Shown one piece after another: positions 1-11,710 of a DNA stretch of 64,000 nucleotides (position 1 is its first letter; the number at the start of each line of letters is the position of its first letter). Origin of the DNA: Ampelocalamus luodianensis (lineage: Eukaryota > Streptophyta > Magnoliopsida > Poales > Poaceae); assembly GCA_036346255.1 (NCBI GenBank), contig CM070628.1, forward strand, positions 21,095,840 through 21,159,839, written 5' to 3'. A model generated the notes under the pieces. It saw only the letters and a program-made list of their open reading frames with translations, was not told where the DNA came from and did not search any database. The translations under genes were made by a program, and so were the position numbers.

Positions 1-140
1 TGTCTCTTCTCATATTCTTCTTGATTTCTTGGATATCTTCATCTTCTAATTGTTTTGTTACGATCGATCTGAAGAGTCGGTTGAACTTCTAAAGTGTTTA
101 CACAACCTTGGTTGACAATTTCAGTTCAGTGCTTGACTCT

Positions 141-446
141 TCATACAGCTCTGGCTGATTTTGTTGCACCAAGATGGTGTTGCAATATGCTTTTCTGCTC
201 AAGGCATCTGCTACCACATTGGCTTTGCCCGGATGATAATGGATTCCAAGATTGTAATCTTTTATCAGTTCCAACCATCTTCTTTGTCAGAGATTGAGCT
301 CGGACTGCGTGAATATGTATTTGGACTTTTATGGTCCGTGAAAATCTCACGTGGTTACCAATGAGATAATGCGCTTGATTTTGAGCGTGCACAATTGCCG
401 CTAACTCCAAATCATGAGACGGGTAATTCCCTTCGTGTGGCCTCAA
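141..446 (-). pseudogene. Element A RNase H fragment
   Basis: The minus-strand frame opens with LRPHE-like residues followed by NYPSHDLELAAIVHA and HYLIGNH, the RNase H block of gypsy pol; the DLELAA motif holds one of the conserved acidic residues. Downstream the frame drifts away from the expected SDHKSLKY motif, showing a frameshift. The intact equivalent in this window is at 22763-23070 in element B. It would have degraded the RNA of the RNA/DNA hybrid during reverse transcription. Non-functional here. Confidence 0.75.
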
Positions 447-724
447 GCATTGGGATGCATAAGCTACAACTTTGCCTTCTGCATCAAGTACACATCAGAG
501 GCCTTGACGGGAGGCGTCACAAAGATCTCAAAATCTTTGCGGATGTCCTTAAAATTAACACCGGTGCTGAGACTAGTCTCTTTTTCAGTTCTTGGAAACT
601 TTCTTCACAGGCGCTTGACCATTCAAACTTCTTTTCTTTCTTTAGAAGTTGAGTCATGGGTTTGGCAAGTTTAGAGAAACCCTCAATAAACCGACGATAA
701 TAGCTGCCAGTCCCAGAAAACTTC

Positions 725-1400
725 TCACCTCGGTGGTCGATTTGGTTGTTTCAGTCCATTCTTTGCTTCAACCTTGGCGGGGTCTACAACAATTCCTCCT
801 GCGGATACAATATGTCCAAGGAATGCAACTTGACTTAGCCAGAATTCACTCTTACTGAATTTGGTATAAAGTTGGTGCTCCCTGAGCTTGTCTAGGATCA
901 TCCGGAGATGCTCTTCATGCTCTTCTTCGTCCTTCGAATAGATGAGAATATCGTCAATAAAGACGACCACGAATTTATCTAGGAATTCCATGAACACCTT
1001 GTTCATCATATTCATGAAATAGGCGGGGCGTTGGTCAATCAAAGGACATTCTTGTGAACTCATATAGTCCATATCCGGTGGTGAAGGTTTGAATATCTTC
1101 GGTCCGATCTTCAATTGGTGATAACCGGATCTTAGATCGATCTTTGAGAAAATACTTGCTCCTTTAGCCGATCAAACAAATCATCAATTCGGGCAACGGT
1201 ATTTGTTCTTGATTGTTACTTCATTAAGTGATCCGTGTCGCGCACATTCTCATGCTATTGTCTTTCTTCTTGACAAATAATCTTGGGCTCCCCATGGTGA
1301 GGAACGGGTCGAATGTGCGCTTTGCTTCGCAGCTCTTCAATTTGCTTCTTTAATTCGCTAACTCATTGGTGGCGTATTCGTAGGGTCGCCGAGATCGAAG
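725..1400 (-). pseudogene. Element A reverse transcriptase, broken
   Basis: The 129-residue open stretch at 725-1114 (minus) contains PAYFMNMMNKVFMEFLDKF, then FIDDILIYS with the paired catalytic aspartates of the RT palm, then HQLYTKFSKSEFW and FLGHIVSAGG. Upstream bases to about 1400 still encode pieces of the fingers region in shifted frames. Family members have one continuous pol frame; here several small indels split it. Enzyme role would have been copying element RNA into DNA in cytoplasmic particles. It is a pseudogene, and the equivalent region in B is at 21860-22500. Confidence 0.8.
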
Positions 1401-1619
1401 GCGTCGAGGACTAGATCAATTAGGAACATGATGTCCCTATCCGGTGGCATGCGGGTAGATCATCTGGAAAAAGCGTCGGGATACTCACGTGCCACGGTAT
1501 ATCTTCAAGTTTCACTTCCTTCGATCCGGTGAGTATGGAACTTCCTCGGTGCGGGTCTCGTGTTTGAATTCAACAGACACACCTTGTTCATTAGTGAGGT
1601 GATGGATCTATTGGCACAT

Positions 1620-1930
1620 CTATTTGACCGTGATTTTTGACTAGCTACCCATTCCAAGTATTACATCCAAACCTTGGGAGTGTAAAACTATCGGATCGCT
1701 AGAAAAGTTACTCGGATATCTCGAGAGTGAGATTAGGGCATAGAGAACTGGTTCTCATTTACGAGCCCGGGAATGAATTATCATAGGAGTAGCTAAAGAA
1801 GATATAGGTAACCCATATTTTCCCACAAACTTATATGACACAAAAGAGTGTGAAGCTCGAGAATCAAATAGGGCAGATCTTTGTGCTGAATTAACGAGGA
1901 ACGTCTGAGAACAACATCAGTGTTTGCTGA
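1620..1930 (-). pseudogene. Element A aspartic protease remnant (DSGA changed to DSRA)
   Basis: In one minus-strand frame the sequence around 1852-1867 reads LFDSRASHSF followed by VSYKFVGKYGLPIS, the retropepsin active-site region of gypsy elements, where the family motif is DSGA. The aspartate is kept but the glycine is arginine, which should destroy activity. Further on, near 1650-1670, DVILGM, the second conserved block, appears and is followed by a stop where W is expected. The protease would have cut the Gag-Pol polyprotein. It lies directly after gag, in a shifted frame. Confidence 0.7.
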
Positions 1931-1952
1931 GCTTCCTCGGCGGTGACATGGT

Positions 1953-3078
1953 TCACCCGTCCCTTGGTGAAGCGCTCGCTGATGCGGTGGTGCCGCCGGT
2001 AGCTTGAACTCCTGAGGTTGGCCTTGTTGGTGCCAAACCTTGCTGCTTCTTCGGGCATTTATTGGCATAATGCCCCGTCTCGTTGCAATGGAAGCACGTG
2101 ACTCCGGAAGCTGAGGAGGTAGAGTGCTTCTGCTGAAACTGCCCTCCTGATGAAGTGCCACGGAAGTTGGAGGGGTTGGAGCGCTCTGGCGGTGCTGGAG
2201 TACGAGACGTGGAAAATTGGAACTTCCCACGTTGCTGCGGCTGCGGTGTGGTGATGCGAGGTTTGGGCAGACCTCCGGCGTTAAACCTCTGGGCGGCCAT
2301 CCTCCGCTTGCGGTTCTCCATTTCTGCGTGTTTGGCCTCCTGCCTGATTGCTTTATCCACCAACTGCTGGAAGTCAGTGAAATTTTGAGAGATAAGCTGG
2401 ACAGAGATATCATCGTTTAAGCCTTCCAGGAACCTTTCCTGTCTGTCCTCATCTCTGGCTACGTCGGCTAGGGCGTAGCGGGCAAGTTGGTTAAAGCAAT
2501 GAAGGTACTCATTCACCGTACGATTGCCTTGTCGGAGCGCGTGGAACTCCTTCTTCTTGAGCGTCATCATCCCTGCCGGGATATGTGCATGACGAAAAGC
2601 TCGTATGAAGTCGGCCCATGTGATAGACTGAGCATCATTGTGTGCGATGCAGTAGTTGTCCCACCATTCTGATGCGGGGCCATTCAGTTGGTGAGAGGCA
2701 AACAGGACCCTCTCACGGTCAGAATACTGACTAATGTCCAGTTTCTTTCCAATAGCTCGAAGCCAGTCGTCGGTGTCCATTGGTTCAGTACTATTTGAGA
2801 ATGTCGGCGGACACATCCTCATAAACTCAGACATAGTCAGCCTTTGGTTATGCGGAGGTGGGCGGAGCCGCTTCTGCTTTAGGCGGCTTTGAGTGTTCGA
2901 ACATTCGCGGTGATTGGGCAAGAAGGTCAATCAAATGAGTGCGATTCGCCATCATCCGGCGCCGCCGGTCCTTCGCGGCGGTGGTGGCGGTGCGAACGTG
3001 GTTATCCCGGTGATCCGCGATCGTTTCCTTGTCCGTTGCACTGCTGCTGGCATTGCCATTTCTGCGGGTGGTCACCAT
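1953..3078 (-). pseudogene. Element A gag with zinc knuckle, one frameshift
   Basis: The likely start is the Met at 3078 (MVTTRRNG), whose frame runs to about 2850; the rest continues in another frame to 1953, so one frameshift separates them. The second part has the retrotransposon gag core (MDTDDWLRAIGKKL, FASHQLNGPASEWWDNY, KKKEFHALRQGNRTVNEYL), a basic linker rich in Pro, Ser and Gln, and a CCHC zinc knuckle, CFHCNETGHYANKC, with spacing CX2CX4HX4C. Gag would form the particle and bind element RNA. Length of about 370 residues fits the family. Apart from the frameshift the protein is well kept. Confidence 0.85.
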
Positions 3079-3998
3079 CTGCGAAATCCTCCAATGATTT
3101 AGAAGAGATAGCAAGGAAATCTATGGGGGATAAATCTAAGATAGCCCAAGAACAAACAAGCACACAAACAAAGAATCAACTTTTCAAAATGGTTCCTTTA
3201 TTCATTTATTTTATTAATACATTATGGCTATCACATGAGTAGTTGATAGCTCATAATGCGTAGCTAAAGTACGGATGTAAAAAAAAAATAAACATCTATG
3301 GGGTGGATGGGGTGTATTGGGAAATTGCTGCATGCGCCTTGGGTGATTTGTAAATAGCCGCCTCCTCTTGATCGCCTTGATCTCGCCTCGGTATACTCTA
3401 GACTATCCCGAGTGAGTACGCAAGTCGTCCAAGGCGTTCCCATAGGCTTAGTCGAAAGCCTTTGTCGAGTCCACAGTGCGTCAACTCGGGAATCTTCCTC
3501 TTGGTGGTGCGAAAGACACCATCAAGTCCGGTTGGAAGATGCATCGAAAATAGTGAAACCGGTGCCGTTGAGGTGGCGGTCGTAAGTATGGCGGAGTCGA
3601 CAACCGCTTCTCTCATTGCATCACGAATGCCATCGTGAAGGTGTCGCGTCGGATCGGGCGTGAAAGGTGTGGAAGGCGGTGTTTGGTGACGGTTGGAGTA
3701 GATCGGTGCTTCCACCCTCCGAGACGTCGTTCTCCCACCTTGTCTTGGTAGCCCCAAACGTTGGCCTCTTCTTGTAGTCCAAGTCTTGCATCACTTCCCA
3801 AAGAAGTTCGGCCCGATGTCCGCAATGATTAGTGAGAGATAGCGTCCGTGCTTGACCATCTACAATTTTGGGAAAGAGACGAGTCGATAACGTTTTAAAG
3901 AGAAGGGTTGAGAGATGACTCGGATAAACTCAAAATAATTTTAATTTTTGAAAATAAGTCCTTAAGAACATTGTGGGGCCACGACCTACGATCGATAT
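3079..3998 (-). other. Element A untranslated leader between primer site and gag
   Basis: No convincing gene. This is the leader between the PBS and gag on the minus strand. Open frames of 119 and 70 residues at 3398-3825 do not resemble known proteins and are probably chance. A run of A is at 3279-3287. Confidence 0.6.
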
Positions 3999-4010
3999 GG
4001 CTCGATAACA
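3999..4010 (-). other. Element A degraded primer binding site
   Basis: On the minus strand, TGTTATCGAGCC follows the LTR end after AAG. The expected site, complementary to the initiator Met tRNA and seen intact in element B, is TGGTATCAGAGCC. The changes would weaken tRNA priming. Confidence 0.6.
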
Positions 4011-4013
4011 CTT

Positions 4014-7000
4014 TGTCGAACCCGGAGCGAAGGATCCCAAATTCTACGTGTTCATACACTAGTCCGGGTTTCTAGTGTACACGATTAACAAAAGTGATAG
4101 CACAATCATATCACGCATTTATTGATAAAACTTGAGTTTATTACAAAGGGCTGCGCCAAAAGAAAAGAAATAACAAAGCGGAAGAGTAGTAGTAGTAGGC
4201 CACACGACTTGCCATAGGCAATCGTGCTGGGACGCAGACCTATTAAATCAAGATCCTCACCGTCGGAAAACGTCTTCTCTGAATAAGATTTATTCGGCAA
4301 GAGTGAGCACAACTTCCGTGCTCGCAAGTCACACCCAATATAGAAAGTTTAATGCATGCATAAGGTAAACAAAGGTAATGGCGGGGTTATTTTGCATAAA
4401 CACATTTTGATTATATTGCTAATACTTTTGTAAGACAAATTTTAATAATTCAAATAAAGACATGATGACAAAGCCCGACAACGAATATTGGATGACCTCC
4501 ATTAGTTGAATATTGAAGGATATCCTCCTAACACTTGGCTAACCACCCAATTTTACCATAGGACTATCGATCCTAAAACATCATTGAACACATTTTATAA
4601 ACCAAAACAATTCTAACTTAGAGTGGCTTTGCTAGCATGTCCATGATCATGACGCCGCTATTCGAATAGTTTACACTGCAGAGGTTGTGCAGCTTTACCC
4701 ACACGAGATAAAATGCTTTTAATGTCGGCCAAGCACGCCCAAGGCGTGTGACTAAGCAATTATCATGAGGCCGTTACAAGCGGTGTCCTCTCGTATTCAT
4801 GCCCGCTAAGGTTTCGCTACCTTTGGACTATCCATCCTCGGAAGCCCCTCTTGCGCGGTGGGACTAATGTCGACCAACGCCCACACATACAATATAGCAC
4901 AAATAACACTAAGACACCACAGATTATTTAGCCAAATCCTGCCCATACAGACATGTGGTGAGTGCGGTAAGGCGTAGCAAAATACGCTCAAAGACCGGTC
5001 CTTAACTCGACTCGGCGACTTCAATTTAAAACCACAGGTCGTAATCCTAACAGATTAGACCCGTGCATGAACTGCACCCACCATCCATCCATCTCGCCAA
5101 GTTCAAACCCATTTCATTTTATTTAGAATAAAAACCTCTTTATAAACCTTTCGTGATAAAACAATACCACATGAACACATTTTAAATTAAATTGTAAAGA
5201 TTTGACTAAATTCTCCCAAATTTGTAAATGTTATCTAAGCAAGGCTAAGCATTTGACAAATTTTATCTAAGGTGTCAAGGTATTCAGGTTCGATAATCAA
5301 ATTGGCCATACCAAGGAGTTTGGAACAACTATATATGAGATCAAGTTATTCAGACATTTTTATAAACATATGCATGCAATAGTAAATTGTAAATAGTAAA
5401 TAAATACTTAAAAACAATGGAAACAATATGATCAATAGTGTAACTTGCCTTCGTTGAAGTCTTGGAACTCTAAATCGTCGGAAGGATCTAACTCTCAGAG
5501 TCGTTAAAGTCTATACGTGAAAATCGACAAATTCAACTCAAATTCAAATAAATTCAAAAACTCATATCAAACTAACTCCAAATTTAAATATTTTGCTTTA
5601 GTTAGCTAGATTATGATTTTAGACAAATTTTGCAATTTGAACCACTCAATTTGGAGTTCAAATTCAAAAGATATGAATTTTAGAAGTTTAATACAAAATA
5701 TGGAATTTAATTGAATTCTCTGAATTATTTTTCTAAAGAAAATTCTATTTATTGCGCAATGCTGACGCCAGCGATGAATTTCCGGGAATTAAAAGAAATG
5801 AATTAATTTTTCTGACATGTGGACCCCACTGGTAAGTGACTCGGCTCTCGGTGGACTGATTTCACCGAGCGAGGTGATCTGGCGTGATGGACACGCCGCG
5901 CGGCGACCGGCGTGACACGCGGCGCCACGCGTGTTCTGCGCCGAGGTGGCACCGGTGGCGATGGCGTGGCCCGACCACGTGTGCCGGCGGAAGATGGCTC
6001 GGTGGCGAGCTCGCCGCGCTTCAGCGCCACGGCGAGAAATGAAATGCGCAAAATGTAGAAGTCGTGCGAACTCGTGGGTTACCAAAGCGACGGCGGGCGT
6101 GGCGGAAGGTCGTCGGCGGCGGCGTTTAGCGGCGGCGGCGTGCGATCGTCGATGAAGTAGTGGTTCGGTGATCCTCAGAAGAAGTGGATGGTAGCTCGGC
6201 CGCGCAGGTGCGGTGATGAAGATGGCGTCGGCGGCGGGACGGAGGAGGTCGATGGCGCGGAAGCGGTGAAGAAGCTCCGCGGTCACCGCGAAGAAGCTCG
6301 GAATCCGGCGCTACGGGCGAGGTGAAGGGTGCCGGGTGGTGGGCGTGTTGGTGGCGAGGGCACCTCGTGCTCCCTTTATAGGGCGGGAGGCCGGATGGTG
6401 GAGATCGTGTGTGCGGGTGCGGCGGCGGTAGTGGCGAGTTCCGGTGATCGTGGGCACGAAAAGGGGAAAGCGGCCGGAGGTGGAGCGGTGTGATGAGGGT
6501 CTTCAATGCGCATGATGGCGAGGAGTGGGGAGAGAAGCGGGCGGAGAAGAAGCTCGGTATGCGGCTTAATGGCGGCGATTCTTGGCGCGGTGTGCGAAGA
6601 CGGCGCGAGGAAGACGATGATCTTTGGCCGTCCGATTTTGATCGGACGGTAGAGATAGAACATCTGAACCGGTAAGTTGGGGTTGGTGTGGCGTTGGATT
6701 TTAATCTAACGGCTGCGATAGATGAAGCGATGCGATGAAATAGGAAAGGCAATCGATGCATATCACCGTTGGAATTAGATCGACGGACTAACGACCTGCG
6801 GAGTTAATAACGTGCGGTGAACATCGGTAGTTGGATCCGAATCCAACGGTCGAAAGTGATAGCGCGGGTGAGCGGGCGGCGCGAGAGAGGAATGTGGCCG
6901 AGTGGGTTTGGCCCAATCATGTTTGCGAATTTTCTTTTGATTTTCCATTTGATTTAATTCTGGTAATTCAATTAGGCTTTAGAAAATAGCAAAATAATTC

Positions 7001-7205
7001 CAAAAATTATAAGAAAATTCACAGAAATTCTCTGGAGCATTTAGGACTTAAGAAAAATATTTCCAGCTATTATTTGGTAATAGATTTTGCACATCATTTT
7101 GTTTTAGCTTTCATTTGGTTAAGGAAAAGCTTTAAAATTCCACACAAATCCAATAAAATAATTAAACTTTATTTTCAACTGGAAATTGAAATTTGGGTTG
7201 TTACA
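4014..7205 (-). repeat. Element A 5' LTR (about 3.2 kb)
   Basis: On the minus strand it begins TGTAACAACCC at 7205 and ends ...TTCGACA at 4014, just before AAG and the primer site. It contains a GC-rich middle (5880-6500), a TATA box, and the 12-base palindrome CTATTCGAATAG at 4658-4669 shared with all the other long gypsy LTRs in the window. Open frames in it (for example 6126-6761 minus) are by-products of GC-rich sequence. No copy of the other LTR is in the window, so its age cannot be judged. Confidence 0.8.
6373..6381 (-). promoter_or_regulatory. TATA box of element A LTR
   Basis: The minus strand reads CTATAAAGGG after a GC-rich stretch, inside the LTR and about 830 bases from its start. 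Position and sequence fit the start of the element transcript (U3/R border). Confidence 0.55.
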
Positions 7206-10061
7206 CATTAATATGTCCGATTTTGCCTCATGTCTCACTGACATGAGGGCCCACTCATTAAATCCTCCTCGCGCACTTAAGCCCCGTTCGTAGCACTTTG
7301 TTGGTTGTGGACCGTCGATCTCGTGATCAACGGCCTAGATCTAGAGAACATTCGGACCGTCCGGTTCCCTTATCATTCTGGATCGTCCATCTCACGATCT
7401 GCGACTGAGATCGTGAGTGCAATCGGACTCCCCGAAGGGAGATGCGCTCCGTGCCGTCCATCTTTAGATCTGCGACTGTGGATGGCCGAGGCAACCACAC
7501 CGTCCGAATGTTTCCATCCTCGCCGATCGTTGGATTTAGATCCAACGGTGACTCTCATTAGGATCGCTTGCGTGCGCTGTTCTCCATGCGCGTGGCCCGT
7601 TGGATTTCGCATCAATGGTCCATGAGCTTCCACGTCGTTTTATTTCTGTTCAGTTTGTTTTTATTGGTGTAAGCATTTATTTATCAACTAAAATTATTTT
7701 AATACTTTAAAAACTCATAACTAATGCATGTTAACTCCTTTTTAGATGTTTTCAACTGTAATAAATTCTTGTGCCCCTAAAGTTTAATATAAAAAATACA
7801 TTTGGGCATATTTATGTAGCAGAAAATTATGTAACCAAAATAACTTGATTACTGCCAATTTTGATTATTCCAGAAATAGCATTAAAACTTGTAAAATGCA
7901 TATCTTTTTCTGTATAATTCCAATTTGTGCAAAATCAATTTTGTTAAATTCTTCATTAGTATACTTTACTATAAAATAGGTTTTGAGCATAGTCATATAC
8001 GTAAAGTGACTTGCATTAGATTTACAACTTAGAAAAATCATAAGTAAATCATTGTAACTCAAAATTTAGTAAACTCAACTTTGCTGTCATTAAGATGTCA
8101 TAATCTACCTGCTATAAAAATTTTAGACCCTAGACCATTCTAGAAATTTTTGCCATGAACAGTACCAATAATTAATTAGGTTGATTTTAAAGGCTGAGAA
8201 AGTATATTTTGGCTTTATCTTTTGCATGCTAAATCCAAACTGCTTGATTTTTGTTCCTGAAATTGTCTAAAATCATTCCCTAGCTGCTGTATAAATTTCA
8301 TTAGATTTGAATGTCTTTTGCTGTTGGAGTTTATTTGGTGTTCTTCGTTCTTATTGGTTTTATCGCCTTTTGCGTTAGGTTCTGAAGATAATCTTGATAT
8401 TGAATCTGAGCCACAGCCATCAGATCCTGCACTCCAGCAAGGCAAGCAGATGTAGCATCATTTGATCATGTTGTTCCTACTATTTTCAAATTCTAATATA
8501 TTGTTTGCAAATTCTATGTATGCATTGCTATGTTATTTTAACTATTATCGATAGTTAACCTAGTAGATGCATTATCAGTAGGCAAATGTTAATCCTCTAC
8601 TACTGAGCCTAGGTTTATCCTGCTGTGATTTTGGGTTCGTTGGATGAATCCTTGTCACTTAGTAGTTTACGAGTTTGTTGCTTAGCCATACTTAGCTATC
8701 GGTAGAAATGGGCGGTTATCGACTTGTCGATAACCTTGATCACACAAACTTATTATGGTCTATATATTTCAGCCTTGTGCTAAGTCTAAATTGCAAAACT
8801 AAAACTGAAAATAAAAACAATTTGGACTTGGGCACAATGGTAAGATGGTGTGATCTTTTGGGTGTGATTGGAATGGTGCCCGAGTCAACAAGGACCGAAC
8901 ATCTTGTTATACTAAACCAAGCATTCTTGCGTGCTAATCACACTAGAGGGTATGGGACCTCTCTTGACTTAGTACTTTGGCGTGTGTTGGCTACGAGTCG
9001 CAGGAGGGCGTGTGTGTGTTGCGTTGTGGTAAAATAAGGTGGTTGTGTATGGGAGCATTGTAGTTGTCCAAAAAGCTTTATCCTGAGTGGGTAGTTGTCT
9101 TTTCGGCTTTACAATGTAAGCGTATGGATTTCTATCCATACGAGCGGCTCGTAGTTGATTCACAATATTGGAAATGTCTTGTAGGACTTAGCCGTGCCGG
9201 CATACCTTTGGAAGTGTGCTAATCTTGTGGCTTAAAGGCGGTCTGAAGTGTGGGTACATTGGTACACCCCTGCAGGGTTTTAAAACTATTCGAATAGCCA
9301 CGTCCTAGGTTATGGACACGCTTGGGGAAGTTTTTCAAGAGTTAGACTACAACATTTTTAATTAAAACTTGATGGGTGGTATGAATCAGGGATTCATGCT
9401 ATGTGTGGTGGCTATTGGGTTAGTCACTTCTATGTGGTTCCTTGGTAATTATTGTTACTCGCTGTTATTTCAATGCTTAAAAAATGATTTGTTAAATTGC
9501 TTTCAATCTATTACCTTATTGCAAATGAAACTTGCTTTATGCGTCCAAACAACTGTATAACCAACATCCTTTGATACAACTTTCATGTAGCTATGTATAG
9601 GCTTGTTACTCGTAAGTCTTACAAGTACATTTTGTACTCACCTGCATTGCTTATTGTGTGCAGAGGAAGAAGGTGAGCCCGAAGGGTGTCACTTTTGCGA
9701 GTTGTGCTGTGGCAGTGTGTGGGGCGATTAGCTTGGCGGCCCGGTCGGTTGCCCTGTGGTGTTATGTGGCTAACCGGTCGTCTTTTGGTTTAAGCCATCT
9801 TATGGCATCTTTTGCTTCCGCTGTTACTTGATACTTATGTTATTTGGCCGGTCGGCTGTTCTGTAATAACTTATATTATGTATGTCTTTTGGTAGATTTG
9901 TGATATTATGTTGTATGGAATTGATGCATGCTTTTGTATGATGTACGTGTGCTGCGTTTTCTGGGAAGCACATGTCCATCGAGACACGGTGTATTTTGTT
10001 TGTGATACTAGAGCCAAGGGAAGGCTAAGTAGTACAAGCTAAATAAACTGGGGTCTCACAA
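7206..10061 (+). repeat. Element B 5' LTR, 3' portion
   Basis: Matches 26627-28990 of the 3' LTR nearly base for base, with scattered mostly C/T and G/A differences and small indels. It ends GGGGTCTCACA, directly before the primer site. It holds CTATTCGAATAG at 9286-9297 and the palindrome GTTGGATTTAGATCCAAC near 7529-7546. Open frames at 7305-7633 and 8708-9037 recur in the 3' LTR copy and are not genes. Confidence 0.9.
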
Positions 10062-10065
10062 AGTT

Positions 10066-10078
10066 GGTATCAGAGCCA
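10066..10078 (+). other. Element B primer binding site (initiator Met tRNA)
   Basis: TGGTATCAGAGCC lies four bases after the LTR end. It is complementary to the 3' end of plant initiator Met tRNA and is the usual minus-strand primer site of this group. Confidence 0.9.
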
Positions 10079-10792
10079 TACTGACCGTAGAAACCCCTAG
10101 CTTGGTCGTCCCTAGTGTATTTTGAAAATTTACTTTCTAAATACGAAATGTTTCATGAAAGTATTAAGTAAGTTCTCAGATTTTTCTTCTTATCTATCTT
10201 AGCTTGCTCATTTCACCTTATTCTTGGCTGGATTTGAAGAGTTGTTTTCCCTCTCATCTTCTTTCCAAAGATAGTTGTTTAATCGGTTAATGTGGTTTTG
10301 GAAAAACCATGAGAGCTTTAAATTGAAGTGTTGGCTGCCTTTTTGGAGAAGATTAGGAGCTCCTGGAAGTAAGGGTTTCGGCCAACAGAGTGAAGAGAAA
10401 ATCTGGACAGCAAGCAAGAATTTCTGGACAGCTAGTTTCTAATGAGTATAGGGTGCTGAAAATGAGAGGTTAATTTAACTAAAACTTGTGGGAATAAAAG
10501 GGTAAGAAGTGATATGAGCTAGTTAAGTATCTAACCTTTCTTTGGGTAGCTTTCACCTTGTTTCCTAGCTGTTTCGAATCAAGATTAACGTGCTGAAAAT
10601 TGTCTTCCTAAAAACTGATTGCTCGTTCTTCCATACGAGTTAGTCATATTGAGAAGTTGGAGTTTTATTTTTGGGTTATTGCTGCGATTTTATGCTAAGT
10701 CTTAAACGATGGAGTTTATTTTGTAGAATGTTTAATTGTCTTTCTTTGTCTCCTGTTCTGGAGTTATTGCTGACTTATCTTTGTGGAATAGG
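10079..10792 (+). other. Element B untranslated leader
   Basis: About 700 bases between the primer site and the gag ATG. No coding capacity recognised; AT-rich with T-rich stretches. It would hold the packaging signal, which cannot be identified by eye. Confidence 0.7.
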
Positions 10793-11710
10793 ATGGTAAG
10801 AAGCACCCGCAACAGTCAGTCGGTTGGTTCCGATGAGGAGCTTCCCCCTCCTCCGACCATGGCTGAGGTTCTTGCTCAGATCGAGCGGAACCGCATGGAT
10901 CAGACTCGGATTCTAGAGGTCATCGTGAGGAACACCTCCACTCCCTCTGGTGCTTCGGGATCTGGAGGTGGTGGCCACCAACCTCGTGGTGGCCTTTCGG
11001 AGTTTCTCCGTACTCAGCCACCTACTTTCTCCCGATCTGAGGACCCTCTGGACGCGGATGATTGGCTGCGTCTAGTTGAGCGAAAACTCAACATCGCTCA
11101 GTGCCAGGAGCAGGAGCGAGCACTCTTTGCATCCCATCAACTTGAGGGTGCAACGCTCTCTTGGTGGGAGAACTTTCTCGCCATGCAGCCCGCGGGCCAT
11201 GTGGTCTCGTGGGAGGAGTTCAGGTCTGCTTTCCGTCGGGACCACATCCCCGATGGCCTGATGAAGCTCAAGAAGGAGTTTCTCGCACTCAAACAGGGGC
11301 GCAAGTCTGTATTGGAGTACTTATACGAGTTTAATCACTTGGCTCGTTATGCTCCGGGTGAGGTGGCCACTGATGAGGCCAAGCAAGAGAAGTTCATGGA
11401 GGGCTTGTCTGAGGAGCTGTAGGACAAGCTCTCTATTGTGGACTTTGCTGACTTCTAGGCCTTGGTGGACAAGGCCATCGTCGCCGAGCACAAGGCGAAG
11501 GCGCTGGTGAGTCCATAGCGCAAGTGGGAGGCCCACCGTGCATTCGAGCCGATCTCTCCGTCCCGGGTTGGGCACGCACGAGGGCACGTGATTTGGCTTC
11601 CCACCGCCGAGGCCGTCGGCGCCAGTTACTCGTCCCTCGCAGGCCGTGTTTCAACCACGTGCACTGCGATCCAGCGATGAGGTGGCCTCCATAATCCATT
11701 GCCGAGGTTC
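10793..11710 (+). pseudogene. Element B gag, N-terminal part, interrupted
   Basis: The Met at 10793 (MVRSTRNSQSVG) is preferred over the upstream Met at 10736 because it matches the gag start of element A. The 209-residue frame contains the gag core: DADDWLRLVERKL, FASHQLEGATLSWWENFL, LKKEFLALKQGRKSVLEYL. It ends in TAG at 11420-11422, followed by two more in-frame TAG codons at 11456 and 11516, each where Gln fits. Frame continuity weakens after about 11580. E1 is inserted at 11711, and the zinc knuckle continues at 21117. Gag would build the particle. Confidence 0.85.

Larger units (their letters stand above)
1..7205 (-). mobile_element. Element A: Ty3/gypsy chromovirus-like LTR retrotransposon, 5' part, minus strand
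   Basis: Read on the minus strand, the order is LTR (7205 to 4014), degraded primer binding site, leader, gag, protease, reverse transcriptase and RNase H; the window edge cuts the rest. That order and the gag/pol sequence type are those of Ty3/gypsy elements, and the closeness of its gag and pol to element B suggests the same chromovirus (Tekay/Del-like) group. The integrase and 3' LTR should lie left of base 1. At 7205/7206 it abuts the middle of the 5' LTR of element B, so A inserted into B. All coding parts carry frameshifts, so it is not autonomous now. Confidence 0.85.

Noticed and set aside
6126..6761. 211-residue minus-strand open frame
   Set aside because: Lies in the GC-rich part of the LTR of element A, low-complexity (Pro, Ser, Arg, His), overlaps the TATA box of the LTR and matches no family.
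7305..7633. Open frames present in two copies (also at 26723-27043)
   Set aside because: The duplication is explained by the two LTRs of element B; both strands are open and neither frame looks like a protein.
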